Shown: piece by piece, positions 42,598 to 51,170 of the stretch
Layout: the number at the start of each line of letters is the position of its first letter
Position numbering within the stretch: the stretch's first letter is position 1
NCBI GenBank assembly: GCA_964479625.1
Contig: CAYZMS010000014.1
Coordinates: forward strand, 46,409 to 110,408
Reading direction: 5' to 3'
Source: CAYZMS01 sp964479625
GTDB lineage: Bacteria > Bacteroidota > Bacteroidia > Chitinophagales > Saprospiraceae
Length of the DNA: 64,000 bases
Made by a program: the position numbers and the translations under genes
Notes under the pieces: generated by a model
Database searches by the model: none
What the model was told of the DNA's origin: nothing
What the model saw: only the letters and a program-made list of their open reading frames with translations

Positions 42598-44886
42598 ATG
42601 GCGAAAATTGGCAGCTTCTTTGTTTTACTTTTTAGTATATCCTTTTCTTCTATTGAAGCACAGATCCTTATTAGCGGGCAAGTCCTGGACCGGAATACCC
42701 ACTTGCCTTTGTCTGGAGCTATCATTACTGATACGGAGGGCGTTGAGCAGGTGATCTCGGAAAAAGAGGGAAGGTTCGAATTCTTGCTTAAAGGAAGTGC
42801 CATTCAAGTGCAGCACCTTGGATATAAAACCCAGGTCAGAGGTGATCTTCAGGACGAAGTATATTATATTTTTCTAATGGAACCCGATACCCTAATGCTG
42901 ACACCGGTCGTCTTTCGGGGCGAAGCCGCCAAACAGCTGTTGCGTTTACCGGCTGCTTTTTCGAAAATAGATCCTCTGGCCCTGGAACGGGATAATGACC
43001 TTATTCTGACGGAGGCCCTGAACCGGGTACCTGGCCTGTATATGCAATCCGGCGCTTTGAATACCAACCGGATCACCATCCGGGGCGTAGGGAATCGCTC
43101 CCTATTCGGCACTGCCAAGATCCGGGCTTATCTGGGTGATATTCCATTGACCAATGGCGTGGGGGAGACCAGTCTGGAAGATATTGATCGTTCCATTCTG
43201 GGGAGGGTGGACGTTTGGCGGGGGCCTACGGCGAGTATTTACGGCGCAGGTCTCGGGGGCATGATCCAGTTACAGGCCAGGAATATTTCCTGGGATGGTC
43301 TGGAGCTTTCCAATCAATTTTCGCTGGGGAGTTATGGCCTGTGGCGGAATGTCATCAACCTGGGGTATCGAAAAGGAGAGGCCCAGCAATGGCAGATAGG
43401 TTACAACCGCACCCACAGCGATGGCTATCGGGATAATAATACTTATGACCGGGCAGGTTGGAGTGTTCTTGGACAACTTGGACCGGCAACCGATCGCACG
43501 ACCATTCTTCTCAACACAGTAGACGCGAAAGCCTTCATCCCTTCTTCGCTCAACCAAATGGATTTCGAAAATAACCCCCAGGCAGCCGCGCCCAACTGGG
43601 CTGCAACAGAGGGTTTTGAGGATTATCGAAAGATTTTAGCAGGGGTATCTCATCGGCATCGGTTTTGGTCCGATACCGATGGGAAACACCTGGATGGCAG
43701 TGTGGGCTTCTTTTTGAACCAACGGGAAAATTTTGAAAGAAGGCCCTTCAATGTGTTGCGGGAAAACAGCCTTGCCGTGGGGTTGCGAGCCACCGCCGAG
43801 TACCGTTTCGGGAATCGGGAAAGGCCCAATATCAGCCTCGGAGCTGAAGTTTATCAGGAACGCTACACCTGGCAGACCAATAAAACCCTGGAAACCGGTA
43901 TGGGAGCCTTACTGAGCGATAATTTCGAAACCCGGAACTACTACAACCTCTTTGCAGAGACAAACTGGGATCTCGGGCAGAAATGGTTCCTTACGGCCGG
44001 AGCCAACTTTAATCATACCCGCTATGAGTATGAGGATCGCTATACCGGTGATAGCCTGGACCCCAGCGGCAACTATAGGTTCGAACCCATTTTTTCGCCT
44101 CGAATTAGCCTTGGATTTCGTCCTGCCAGCAGGGTTTCAGTATTTGGGACGGTCAGCCATGGTTTTTCCCCGCCCAGCCTGGAAGAGACTTTAACCCCTG
44201 AGGGCGCTTTGAACCCAGAGATCCAACCGGAAAAAGGCTGGAATTTCGAACTGGGCAGCCGTGGTAGTTACCTTTGGGGCAAGTTACACTACGATCTGGC
44301 CATCTTTCACATGCGGGTTAGCGACCTCTTGGTGGCCCGGCGATTGGCGGAAGATCAATTCGTGGGGCTGAATGCCGGCCGAACTATCCATAATGGCCTG
44401 GAACTTAGCTTAAACTATGAATATTCGGAGCACCTTTTCTTTTGGGCGAACTATGCCTTTTCGGACTATACTTTCGATAAATTTGTGGATGGAGAAAACG
44501 ACTACTCGGGTAATGCCCTCACTGGCGCGCCCCCGCACCGGTTTACCGCCGGTATGGATGTAAGGCTGCCTTCCATTGGGCTTTACGGCTTCCTGAACTA
44601 TGAATTCACCGATGCTTTTCCCATACGGGATGATAATTCCGTTTATTCGGATAGCTATCAGGTCGTTAATTTAAAATTGGGTTGGCAGGGCCAGGTACTC
44701 CATTTTGATCAGGGGCCCGCTTTGATGATGGATATTTTTGCCGGACTCAACAACCTGCTGAATGAGCGATATGCCAGTCAGATATTGATCAACGCCTCCA
44801 GCTTTGGAGGCGCTGCACCGAGGTATTATTATCCGGGATTACCCAGAAACTGGTATAGCGGGGTGAAGCTTTCCATCAGGTACTAG
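42598..44886 (+). CDS. TonB-dependent outer-membrane receptor
   Basis: 762 residues. Signal peptide (LFSISFSSIEAQ), then a carboxypeptidase-like regulatory domain (about 20-95, ISGQVLDRNTHLPLSGAIITD). A plug domain (about 110-225, LTEALNRVPGLYMQSG...RVDVWRGPTASIYGAG) and a 22-strand barrel follow, ending RNWYSGVKLSIRY. The overall type is ferric-siderophore/copper receptor (FecA/OprC-like), not SusC. No SusD partner is present. The divergent HMA chaperone hints at copper, but iron cannot be excluded. Confidence 0.93.
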   Translation: MAKIGSFFVLLFSISFSSIEAQILISGQVLDRNTHLPLSGAIITDTEGVEQVISEKEGRFEFLLKGSAIQVQHLGYKTQVRGDLQDEVYYIFLMEPDTLMLTPVVFRGEAAKQLLRLPAAFSKIDPLALERDNDLILTEALNRVPGLYMQSGALNTNRITIRGVGNRSLFGTAKIRAYLGDIPLTNGVGETSLEDIDRSILGRVDVWRGPTASIYGAGLGGMIQLQARNISWDGLELSNQFSLGSYGLWRNVINLGYRKGEAQQWQIGYNRTHSDGYRDNNTYDRAGWSVLGQLGPATDRTTILLNTVDAKAFIPSSLNQMDFENNPQAAAPNWAATEGFEDYRKILAGVSHRHRFWSDTDGKHLDGSVGFFLNQRENFERRPFNVLRENSLAVGLRATAEYRFGNRERPNISLGAEVYQERYTWQTNKTLETGMGALLSDNFETRNYYNLFAETNWDLGQKWFLTAGANFNHTRYEYEDRYTGDSLDPSGNYRFEPIFSPRISLGFRPASRVSVFGTVSHGFSPPSLEETLTPEGALNPEIQPEKGWNFELGSRGSYLWGKLHYDLAIFHMRVSDLLVARRLAEDQFVGLNAGRTIHNGLELSLNYEYSEHLFFWANYAFSDYTFDKFVDGENDYSGNALTGAPPHRFTAGMDVRLPSIGLYGFLNYEFTDAFPIRDDNSVYSDSYQVVNLKLGWQGQVLHFDQGPALMMDIFAGLNNLLNERYASQILINASSFGGAAPRYYYPGLPRNWYSGVKLSIRY

Positions 44887-44900
44887 AGTAGGAGGAATGG

Positions 44901-44921
44901 AGCGCATTGGCCCAATGCGCT
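44901..44921. terminator. Hairpin between convergent receptor and reductase genes
   Basis: AGCGCATTGG and CCAATGCGCT are perfect inverted repeats around one base, overlapping the first base of the reductase stop codon. No T-run follows. Confidence 0.45.
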
Positions 44922-45874
44922 TACTGATTCCATAACCAATCGGTCGTGTAGGGGCCCCCTTCCACTTCCCAGAAGCTGCCATCGACATAGCGATAGCCTT
45001 TATTGAGTTTCGTGAGTTGGTTCATGTCCGTATCATCAAGTTGTATGTCGGCCGCCGCTAGGTTTTGAGCAATACGCTCCGGATTAACCGATTTTGGGAT
45101 AACCGAAACGCCCCGGCTGACATGAAAGGCCAGTAATACCTGGGCCGGTGTGCATCCTTTCCCTTTGGCAATGTCTACCACCACGGGATTTTCCATCATA
45201 TTAGGTTCATTGGCCTTTTTCATGGCTTCTGTTCGATCTCTAGAACCGAGAGGAGAATAGGCTGTCAGATGAATTCCGTTGGTTTTACAATAACCCAGTA
45301 GATCATCCTGGGCCAGGTAGGGGTGCATTTCTACCTGATTGACTTCCGGGCTTGAATTTCCTTCATCGATCAAATGCTGCAACTTGGGGATATTGAAATT
45401 GGAAACCCCGACATGCAGGGTCAATCCCTCGTCTCGTAAGGCTTCCATCGCCCCCCAGGTCTCGAGCAGGGGGACCTCCTGCAGGGTGAAATAATCCGCG
45501 GCTGATCTCACACTTCTTGATCCCGGCCTTTGGGCGATGGGCCAGTGGATCAGGTAAAGGTCCAGATAATCCAATTGAAGGTCCTGGAGGGTCTTCCGGA
45601 AAGCGGGTTGGACATGCTCCCGTTGGTGCGCATTATTCCATAATTTGGAGGTGATCCAAATGTTTTCCCGCAGTACGAGTCCTTCTTCGAAAGCTTTCTT
45701 CAGACCTTGCCCAACTTCTGCCTCATTGCCGTAAATGGCAGCACAGTCGATATGCCTGTAGCCGGTTTTAATGGCTGTGTATACCGCTTCTTCGACTTCT
45801 CCGGGCTTTGATTTCCAGGTGCCCAGGCCCAGGTCGGGCATACGATCGCCATTGGCAAAGTGCAGGTATTGCAT
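44921..45874 (-). CDS. Aldo/keto reductase
   Basis: 317 residues, NADPH-dependent reductase of the TIM-barrel AKR family. The catalytic tetrad is Asp43 and Tyr48 (HIDCAAIYGNE), Lys77 (ITSKLWN) and His110 (LIHWP). The NADP-binding segment is GVSVIPKSVNPERIAQNL. Layout is that of AKR1-like aldehyde reductases. The start ATG is supported by the family N-terminus (FANGDRMPDLGLGTW). Confidence 0.94.
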   Translation of the reverse strand: MQYLHFANGDRMPDLGLGTWKSKPGEVEEAVYTAIKTGYRHIDCAAIYGNEAEVGQGLKKAFEEGLVLRENIWITSKLWNNAHQREHVQPAFRKTLQDLQLDYLDLYLIHWPIAQRPGSRSVRSAADYFTLQEVPLLETWGAMEALRDEGLTLHVGVSNFNIPKLQHLIDEGNSSPEVNQVEMHPYLAQDDLLGYCKTNGIHLTAYSPLGSRDRTEAMKKANEPNMMENPVVVDIAKGKGCTPAQVLLAFHVSRGVSVIPKSVNPERIAQNLAAADIQLDDTDMNQLTKLNKGYRYVDGSFWEVEGGPYTTDWLWNQ

Positions 45875-45950
45875 ATTATTTTGTTGTTTTTATGGAAAGG
45901 TAATTTCGAACTTTTCGAAACTATTCAAAAAATATCGGATGGGAAACCAT

Positions 45951-45958
45951 TACTTTTG
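45951..45958 (+). promoter_or_regulatory. Predicted -7 box of the small secreted gene pair
   Basis: TACTTTTG matches TAnnTTTG exactly, 54 bp before the ATG at 46012. No obvious -33 box is visible. Confidence 0.35.
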
Positions 45959-46011
45959 TTTTGGATACAAACAGGTAAACCGGATTGTTCATCAACCTAA
46001 ATCCAAATCCA

Positions 46012-46818
46012 ATGCGCCTCCTATTTTGTCTGCTTTTTGCAATGTTTTCCACTGCAACCCTTGCCCAACCTCCTTCTGGCATCAATTATCAGGCAGTCGC
46101 CCGTGATGCGGAAGGCAATCTACTTACAGAAACAGCCATTATCCTCACCTTTTCCATCCTGCCGGATTCTGCCACTGCAAATCCGCAATACCAGGAGACG
46201 CACGAGCTCACTACGGATGCTTTTGGGCAGTTTACGGCCATTATCGGGCAGGGCGTGCCTGTAATAGGCACCTTCACCAATCTGGATTGGGCCCGGCACA
46301 CCTATTTTTTGGAAGTAGCCGTCAATGGAGAAAGTATGGGTGCTTTACCATTTTTGTCGGTTCCTTACGCCCTTGCCACACCCGCCAGGAAGGGTGTTTT
46401 TTCCGTGGCCGGATCGGTTTTTCAACCTAATTCGAACGACGCTATTTTCCGGGCCTCCGTTGGTCAGGGAGGAAGCGAGATCACCACACCCGGCTCCGTA
46501 GGTACTAATGTCCTTACCGCTCCTGTAAGCCTACCACAGGGTGCCCGGATAAACAAATTCACTGTTTTTTTCAAGGATGAATCGGAGGTAGACCTTTCCA
46601 TTCGTTTTGACCGGGAGTACCTCTTGCGCAGTGGGGTAAATACGCTGCTTACGCTGGAAACTATGGGAGATGAAAATGGCTGGCGCTCGATGGAGGCTCC
46701 TGTAGAAGAAGTCGTCGATAACACTATTTACGGGTATTATATCCGGGTGTTTTGCGATAATTGGTCTGCCTTGGGCTCAAAAGCCATTAAGGGTGTTAGC
46801 ATCGAATACGAATACTAA
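46012..46818 (+). CDS. Secreted protein with Bacteroidota INYQAVARD-type N-terminal domain
   Basis: 268 residues from the ATG at 46012, with a signal peptide (MRLLFCLLFAMFSTATLAQ). The N-terminal domain (GINYQAVARDAEGNLLTETAIILTF...LPFLSVPYALAT) is frequent in exported Bacteroidota proteins of unknown function. The C-terminal half (IFRASVGQGGSEITTPGS...IKGVSIEYEY) is beta-rich and I do not recognise it. The following T9SS gene starts 11 bp after its stop, so the two are likely co-expressed and may work together outside the cell. Confidence 0.75.
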   Translation: MRLLFCLLFAMFSTATLAQPPSGINYQAVARDAEGNLLTETAIILTFSILPDSATANPQYQETHELTTDAFGQFTAIIGQGVPVIGTFTNLDWARHTYFLEVAVNGESMGALPFLSVPYALATPARKGVFSVAGSVFQPNSNDAIFRASVGQGGSEITTPGSVGTNVLTAPVSLPQGARINKFTVFFKDESEVDLSIRFDREYLLRSGVNTLLTLETMGDENGWRSMEAPVEEVVDNTIYGYYIRVFCDNWSALGSKAIKGVSIEYEY

Positions 46819-46829
46819 ATCCCAAGACA

Positions 46830-47333
46830 ATGAAATGGATCTTTCTTTTTGTTTATTTCGCTCCCTTTTCACTTTGCCAGGCCCAAGTTCAGTTGAGTCG
46901 GAAGGTGATGGGTAGTCTGGGCGGAGAGCTGAAGTCGGAGAATATCCACCTGCAAACTACCGGGGGAGAGCCTGTAGTTGGAGCAGGCTCCGGGCGACAG
47001 TTTTTTTTAGTCGCTGGTTTTCAGCAAGCACTTGAACCGCTGGCAACCAGCCTGCAAATAGAGCCTGCATTTTCCAGCCAATTGAGTATTGCGCCCAATC
47101 CGGTGAACGCAATCTTGCAAATCACCCTAAAAACGGAATACCCTGGAAAAATTCAATTCCTTATAGCCGACCAGCAGGGACGAACGCTGCGACTGGAGCC
47201 CGCTAATATCCTTGCGGGGGAAACTTTCCGGAAAGAATGGGATGTTTCGAACCTGGGGCCCGGTGGATACTTCCTGCTAGTTAAGGCGGTTGATGGACAA
47301 CTACTTGGAAAACAGACTTTTATTCGGCTTTAG
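46830..47333 (+). CDS. Small secreted protein with T9SS type A sorting domain
   Basis: 167 residues. Signal peptide (FVYFAPFSLCQAQ), a 65-residue middle (KVMGSLGGELKSENIHLQTTGGEPVVG), and the T9SS domain SIAPNPVNAILQITL to GKQTFIRL. The sorting domain makes up half the protein. The middle resembles the beginning of many short Bacteroidota exoproteins with VVGAGSGRQFFLVAGFQQ. Function is unknown. Its stop codon overlaps that of the convergent DUF4112 gene. Confidence 0.78.
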   Translation: MKWIFLFVYFAPFSLCQAQVQLSRKVMGSLGGELKSENIHLQTTGGEPVVGAGSGRQFFLVAGFQQALEPLATSLQIEPAFSSQLSIAPNPVNAILQITLKTEYPGKIQFLIADQQGRTLRLEPANILAGETFRKEWDVSNLGPGGYFLLVKAVDGQLLGKQTFIRL

Positions 47334-47827
47334 TTGATCAAGCTTCCGAGCAATTGCACCAGGCGCCAGACGATAAAAACAGAAAGGGCGATCAAGCCAA
47401 CGATCGAAAGCAATAAAAGCAAGATAACCCACCAGGCGCTGCCCATATGTTTGGATTCAGTATAGTGCTCCTGTAGAAGGCGGACGTTTCTGGTGTTGGC
47501 CTTGTGGGCAATGTCAAAAATATCCCCTAAAAAGGGAACCGTTCCCACCAAGCCGTCGACCAAAATATTCCAGACCATTTTCACCAGAACCATTCCGCTG
47601 GCTCCCCGTCTTGCCATGATGCCGACCAGGAAGCCGGAAACGATAAAGGTGGCTATATCTCCGATATATGGGAAAAGCCCTAAAAGAGCATCGAAGCCAA
47701 AACGGATCTTTGTTCCGGGTATGCGAAAGCGGTTATCCAGAAAATCAGACATTCCTTCTAGGAAGTGGTATTCAGGAATTTGCTCCGCTGCATAGGATAT
47801 AGGAGGAGGTAGTTGTTCGTCTTCCAT
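47330..47827 (-). CDS. DUF4112 membrane protein
   Basis: 165 residues from the ATG at 47827; longer in-frame starts would run into the upstream gene. The DUF4112 core is DFLDNRFRIPGTKIRFGFDALLGLFPYIGDIATFIVSGFLV, followed by GTVPFLGDIFDIAHKANTRN. Hydrophobic segments are present in the core and at the C-terminus (WWVILLLLLSIVGLIALSVFIVW). Function is unknown. It starts 14 bp after the kinase-RapZ fusion and is probably the last gene of the mce operon. Confidence 0.85.
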   Translation of the reverse strand: MEDEQLPPPISYAAEQIPEYHFLEGMSDFLDNRFRIPGTKIRFGFDALLGLFPYIGDIATFIVSGFLVGIMARRGASGMVLVKMVWNILVDGLVGTVPFLGDIFDIAHKANTRNVRLLQEHYTESKHMGSAWWVILLLLLSIVGLIALSVFIVWRLVQLLGSLIN

Positions 47828-47840
47828 GGTAAGGGTGCTT

Positions 47841-49256
47841 TCAGGTATTAAAGGATTGCTCGAGATGGTGTAGGTTAACCCGGATGCCATATTTGTCCCG
47901 TAAATGCTTAGCGGTGGCGTCGGCAGCGTAGACAGAGCGGTGTTGTCCGCCCGTACAACCAAAGTTGACCTGCAGGTGAGTGAAGCTCCGTTCAATATAA
48001 TTCTCTACAGCTGAATCGACCGCGCGCCAGATATCATTCAGGAAGGTATCAATATTCGAATGTTGTTTCAGAAAATTGATGACCGGCTCGTCGCGGCCGG
48101 TGAGCTTTTTATAAGGCTCATAGCGGCCTGGGTTGTGTAGGAAGCGGCAATCGAAAACAAAGCCGCCACCATTGCCACTATTATCCTTGGGGATACCGCT
48201 TTTTTTATAGGAAAAACTCTGGACCGTAACCGTTAATAAGCTCGAACTGCCTTTTATCTTATCGAAGGGTTCGAACTGTTTGCGCTCGATGATCTCTGAT
48301 AGTAACCGGAACAACTCCGGCAATTGGATGGGCAGGTCAATTTGATCACGCATCCATTGAAAATTGCGAAGGGCAAATGGAATACTTTGCAGGAAATGCT
48401 CCTTCCGCTCATATAGACCTCGAAATCCGTAGGCACCCAAAACCTGTACACAGCGCATCAGTACAAAACCATAATAGCCTTCGCGGAAGGTGGCCGGGTC
48501 TATGGGAAGGTGTTCCCCTGCAGCTCGCAGGTAATGGTCGAATAGTTGTTCCCGGATATCCGGCGGGATATTGGCTTTGGCCTGGAAAAGCAGGGAGGCG
48601 ACATCGTACTGCAAGGCACCCTTTCGCCCTCCCTGGTAGTCGATGAAAAATGGTTGGCTATTGCGAACCATAATGTTGCGCGATTGGAAGTCGCGGCACA
48701 TGAAGTACTGATGCTCTGCAGCCAACAGGAAATCCGCTAAGTGGTGGAAATCTTTTTCCAGGGCTGCTTCGTCGTAATTCAAACCGGAGGGAAGAATGAA
48801 ATGATATTTGAAATAGTTCAAATCCCAAAACATCGACTCTTTGTCGAAGACCGGTTTTGGAAAACAGTTGCTGTAATCCAGGTCTTCTCCTCCGAGGATT
48901 TGGAGTTTCGCCAGCTCTTCCAGTACGCGTTGATAGATCCGGACCAGATAATCTGGAAAATAATCGCCTTTTTCGAGTAAATAGCTGTACAAGGTAGTTG
49001 CCCCCAGATCTTCCTGTAAATAAATAGAATGACCTGTTTGTTGGGCATAGATCTCCGGCACCGGCAATCCCATTTGATGAAAATGGCGGGAGAGGTAAAG
49101 AAAGGCCTTGTTTTCCCTGATGTTGGAGCCGTAGGTCCCAATGGCGGTTCGGTCTCCGTTTTGGAGGCGGTAGTACATACGGTTGCCCCCAGAGGGAGCC
49201 AGAGGCAGGATCAATTCAGGGGAACTTCCCGACCACTGCTCAAACAAACGGCCCAT
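47841..49256 (-). CDS. Aminosugar-kinase-like phosphotransferase fused to a RapZ C-terminal domain
   Basis: About 471 residues. Residues 1-310 are an APH/AmgK-like kinase: SGGNRMYYRL, the catalytic loop CRDFQSRNIMV and the metal site FFIDYQGGR. The C-terminal ~150 residues match the RNase-adaptor RapZ C-terminal domain, with its hallmark GCTGGQHRSVYAAD and FDCRFLHNPGRYEPYKKLTGRD. In enterobacteria RapZ senses glucosamine-6-phosphate. Here the sensing domain is joined to a kinase instead of the RapZ ATPase. A TTG at 49289 overlapping the upstream TGA (TTGA) is an alternative start. Same transcript as the TSUP and mce genes by spacing. Confidence 0.88.
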   Translation of the reverse strand: MGRLFEQWSGSSPELILPLAPSGGNRMYYRLQNGDRTAIGTYGSNIRENKAFLYLSRHFHQMGLPVPEIYAQQTGHSIYLQEDLGATTLYSYLLEKGDYFPDYLVRIYQRVLEELAKLQILGGEDLDYSNCFPKPVFDKESMFWDLNYFKYHFILPSGLNYDEAALEKDFHHLADFLLAAEHQYFMCRDFQSRNIMVRNSQPFFIDYQGGRKGALQYDVASLLFQAKANIPPDIREQLFDHYLRAAGEHLPIDPATFREGYYGFVLMRCVQVLGAYGFRGLYERKEHFLQSIPFALRNFQWMRDQIDLPIQLPELFRLLSEIIERKQFEPFDKIKGSSSLLTVTVQSFSYKKSGIPKDNSGNGGGFVFDCRFLHNPGRYEPYKKLTGRDEPVINFLKQHSNIDTFLNDIWRAVDSAVENYIERSFTHLQVNFGCTGGQHRSVYAADATAKHLRDKYGIRVNLHHLEQSFNT

Positions 49257-49285
49257 TTGGGCTTCTAACTTTTCAGCTTGGGTTT

Positions 49286-50050
49286 TCAAAAGAAGAACAT
49301 TTTGACGATGGCAAAGATAACGATTACCACCAGCAAGCGGTATGCATAGAGGTTTGCTTTGGCAAAACGACTGGAGTAAAAAGCAGTCAGGTAGCCTCCG
49401 ATCATTTGGGCGGTAGCCATGACCAGGCCTATGGGCCAACTGATCAGTCCCTTTGCTGCGAATAGGCCAACTGCCAGGATCGTATACAGCGCTACTACCG
49501 GGTTTTTTACTGCATTGCTGTCAATAATGCTGTATCGCGTACCCAATACCATGACGGCCAGAAAAAAGATGCCCATTCCCATTTGAATAAAGCCTCCGTA
49601 AAAGCCCAATGCCAGGAAAAAGGGGGCTGCGACCCACCAATTCGTTTTTCGGCTACTATCGGTCTCTCGCAGCCAACGGGCGGGTTTTACCAGGATAACC
49701 AATAACATAAAAACCAACAGAAACCGGAAAACCTGTAGGAATTGCTCATTGCTTACCCTCAGCGCCAGCAATATCCCTCCGATGGCTCCCAGAGCTGTTA
49801 TCAGGATGATGGGCCAGGAACGCCGGAGGTCGAGCTTACCGTTCTTGTAAAAAGCATAGGTACCTGCAGCGCTCTGGGTCCAAACACCCAGCCGGTTGGT
49901 GCCGTTGGCGACATTACCCGGCAAGCCGATCAATTCGGTTAAGATCGTCAGGGTGATGGCTGAACCGTTACCTGCCAAAGTGTTTATCCCTCCTGCGATG
50001 AAGGCTCCGGCAAAGGCGATGATCAGTTGGTAAGGCTGCAGATCCTGCAT
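49286..50050 (-). CDS. TSUP (TauE/SafE) family anion exporter
   Basis: 254 residues with about eight hydrophobic helices. The N-terminal motif LIIAFAGAFIAGGINTLAGNGSAI and the later block FYGGFIQMGMGIFFLA are the two internally repeated TSUP motifs. The family moves sulfite, sulfoacetate or other organosulfur anions; the substrate is unknown here. Its ATG overlaps the stop of mce (TAATG), so translation is coupled. Confidence 0.88.
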   Translation of the reverse strand: MQDLQPYQLIIAFAGAFIAGGINTLAGNGSAITLTILTELIGLPGNVANGTNRLGVWTQSAAGTYAFYKNGKLDLRRSWPIILITALGAIGGILLALRVSNEQFLQVFRFLLVFMLLVILVKPARWLRETDSSRKTNWWVAAPFFLALGFYGGFIQMGMGIFFLAVMVLGTRYSIIDSNAVKNPVVALYTILAVGLFAAKGLISWPIGLVMATAQMIGGYLTAFYSSRFAKANLYAYRLLVVIVIFAIVKMFFF

Positions 50051-50457
50051 TACCCTTCCATGCTTTGGCAGAGTTCCAGGAGGACTCCATTAGTTGATTT
50101 TGGGTGAATGAAACAAACGAGTTTATTATCAGCGCCTTTTTTGGGTGCTTCGTTCAGGAGTCGATACCCTTGCCCGCGCAGCCGGTGCATCTCCGCTTCA
50201 ATATCGTCTACTTCGAAAGCAATATGGTGAATGCCTTCTCCCCGTTTTTCCAGGTATTTGGCAATGGCGCTGGCAGAATCAGTAGCTTCCAGTAGTTCGA
50301 CCTTTGCTTCTCCGGTTTTAAAGAAGGAAGTATTGACATGTTCGGATTCTACGGCTTCTTCCTTGTAGGGCGGAGTACCGAGTAACTGTTCGAACAGGTC
50401 GTTGCTGGCCTTTAAGTCTTTGACCGCAATTCCTATGTGTTCCAGTCGGCGGATCAT
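50050..50457 (-). CDS. mce: Methylmalonyl-CoA epimerase
   Basis: 135 residues, single VOC domain. It epimerises (S)- and (R)-methylmalonyl-CoA in propionate/odd-chain catabolism. Signatures are RRLEHIGIAVKDLKASNDLFEQLLG, HIAFEVDDIEAE and the Glu metal ligand in GVLLELCQ, with His residues at HIGIAV and HHIAF. Length is typical. First gene of the tight leftward cluster (overlap with TSUP, then the kinase-RapZ fusion and DUF4112). Confidence 0.93.
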   Translation of the reverse strand: MIRRLEHIGIAVKDLKASNDLFEQLLGTPPYKEEAVESEHVNTSFFKTGEAKVELLEATDSASAIAKYLEKRGEGIHHIAFEVDDIEAEMHRLRGQGYRLLNEAPKKGADNKLVCFIHPKSTNGVLLELCQSMEG

Positions 50458-50592
50458 AAGGTTTGGTTTTCGGATCGGGAGACACGCTCCCGTGTGGGGA
50501 AAATAGGGAATAATTTAAATTGCAAAGGTGATAAAATCGCCTAAAGGGGTAGGAGGTAGGGGGGCATGATCCATAACCCGGAATGGTAAACG

Positions 50593-51126
50593 CTATTGGT
50601 CCCCTTGTGTTTGAGCAGCCTTGATGGCCATTGCCTCCCGGGCCAGCGACTGCAATTCGGTGGGGTAGGCGGCACCTTCCTTTCGAAGCAATATCCGGCC
50701 TTTTTCATCCATAAACAGCAGGGTGGGGTATACTTTCACTTCGAACAGGGCGACGAGGTTAGTCCCATGGCCTTTTTCGCCATCTACCTTATAGTTGATA
50801 AAATGATCGTTCATCAGGGTAGCCGTTTCTTCATGCAGGAACACATCCTCGTCCATGAGCTTACAGGGAAGGCACCAATCGGCGTAAAAGTCAATAAAGA
50901 CCAGCTTGCCCTCTTGGCCGGCTTGTTCGAGCAAGGGCATAAGGCGGACCGAGGGGGTAAAAGCCACCCCCGTGGGCGGAGGGGGAGGAACCGGTTCCGC
51001 AGCAGTCCTGCTATCCTTCATTATTTCAAGAACGGCCAGTTCTGTAGCGGATGAATCTTTTGAACTGCTGCAATTGGTGCAAAACCATAGGATGGACCAG
51101 AGAAAAAGGGAAAGTCTTAACGGCAT
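50593..51126 (-). CDS. Thioredoxin-fold lipoprotein
   Basis: 177 residues. The N-terminus (LSLFLWSILWFCTNCSSS) looks like a lipoprotein signal, with Cys16 or Cys19 as lipidation site, followed by a Pro-rich linker. The thioredoxin domain has KLVFIDFYADWCLPCKLMDEDVF (active Cys85, Cys88), split here only by neighbouring residues, and the cis-Pro KVYPTLLFM. It resembles the C-terminal domain of DsbD and related periplasmic disulfide reductants. Confidence 0.87.
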   Translation of the reverse strand: MPLRLSLFLWSILWFCTNCSSSKDSSATELAVLEIMKDSRTAAEPVPPPPPTGVAFTPSVRLMPLLEQAGQEGKLVFIDFYADWCLPCKLMDEDVFLHEETATLMNDHFINYKVDGEKGHGTNLVALFEVKVYPTLLFMDEKGRILLRKEGAAYPTELQSLAREAMAIKAAQTQGDQ

Positions 51127-51170
51127 TTGGATATCTTCGTTGATTCGTTTTTAATTTAGAGGATATTTCT

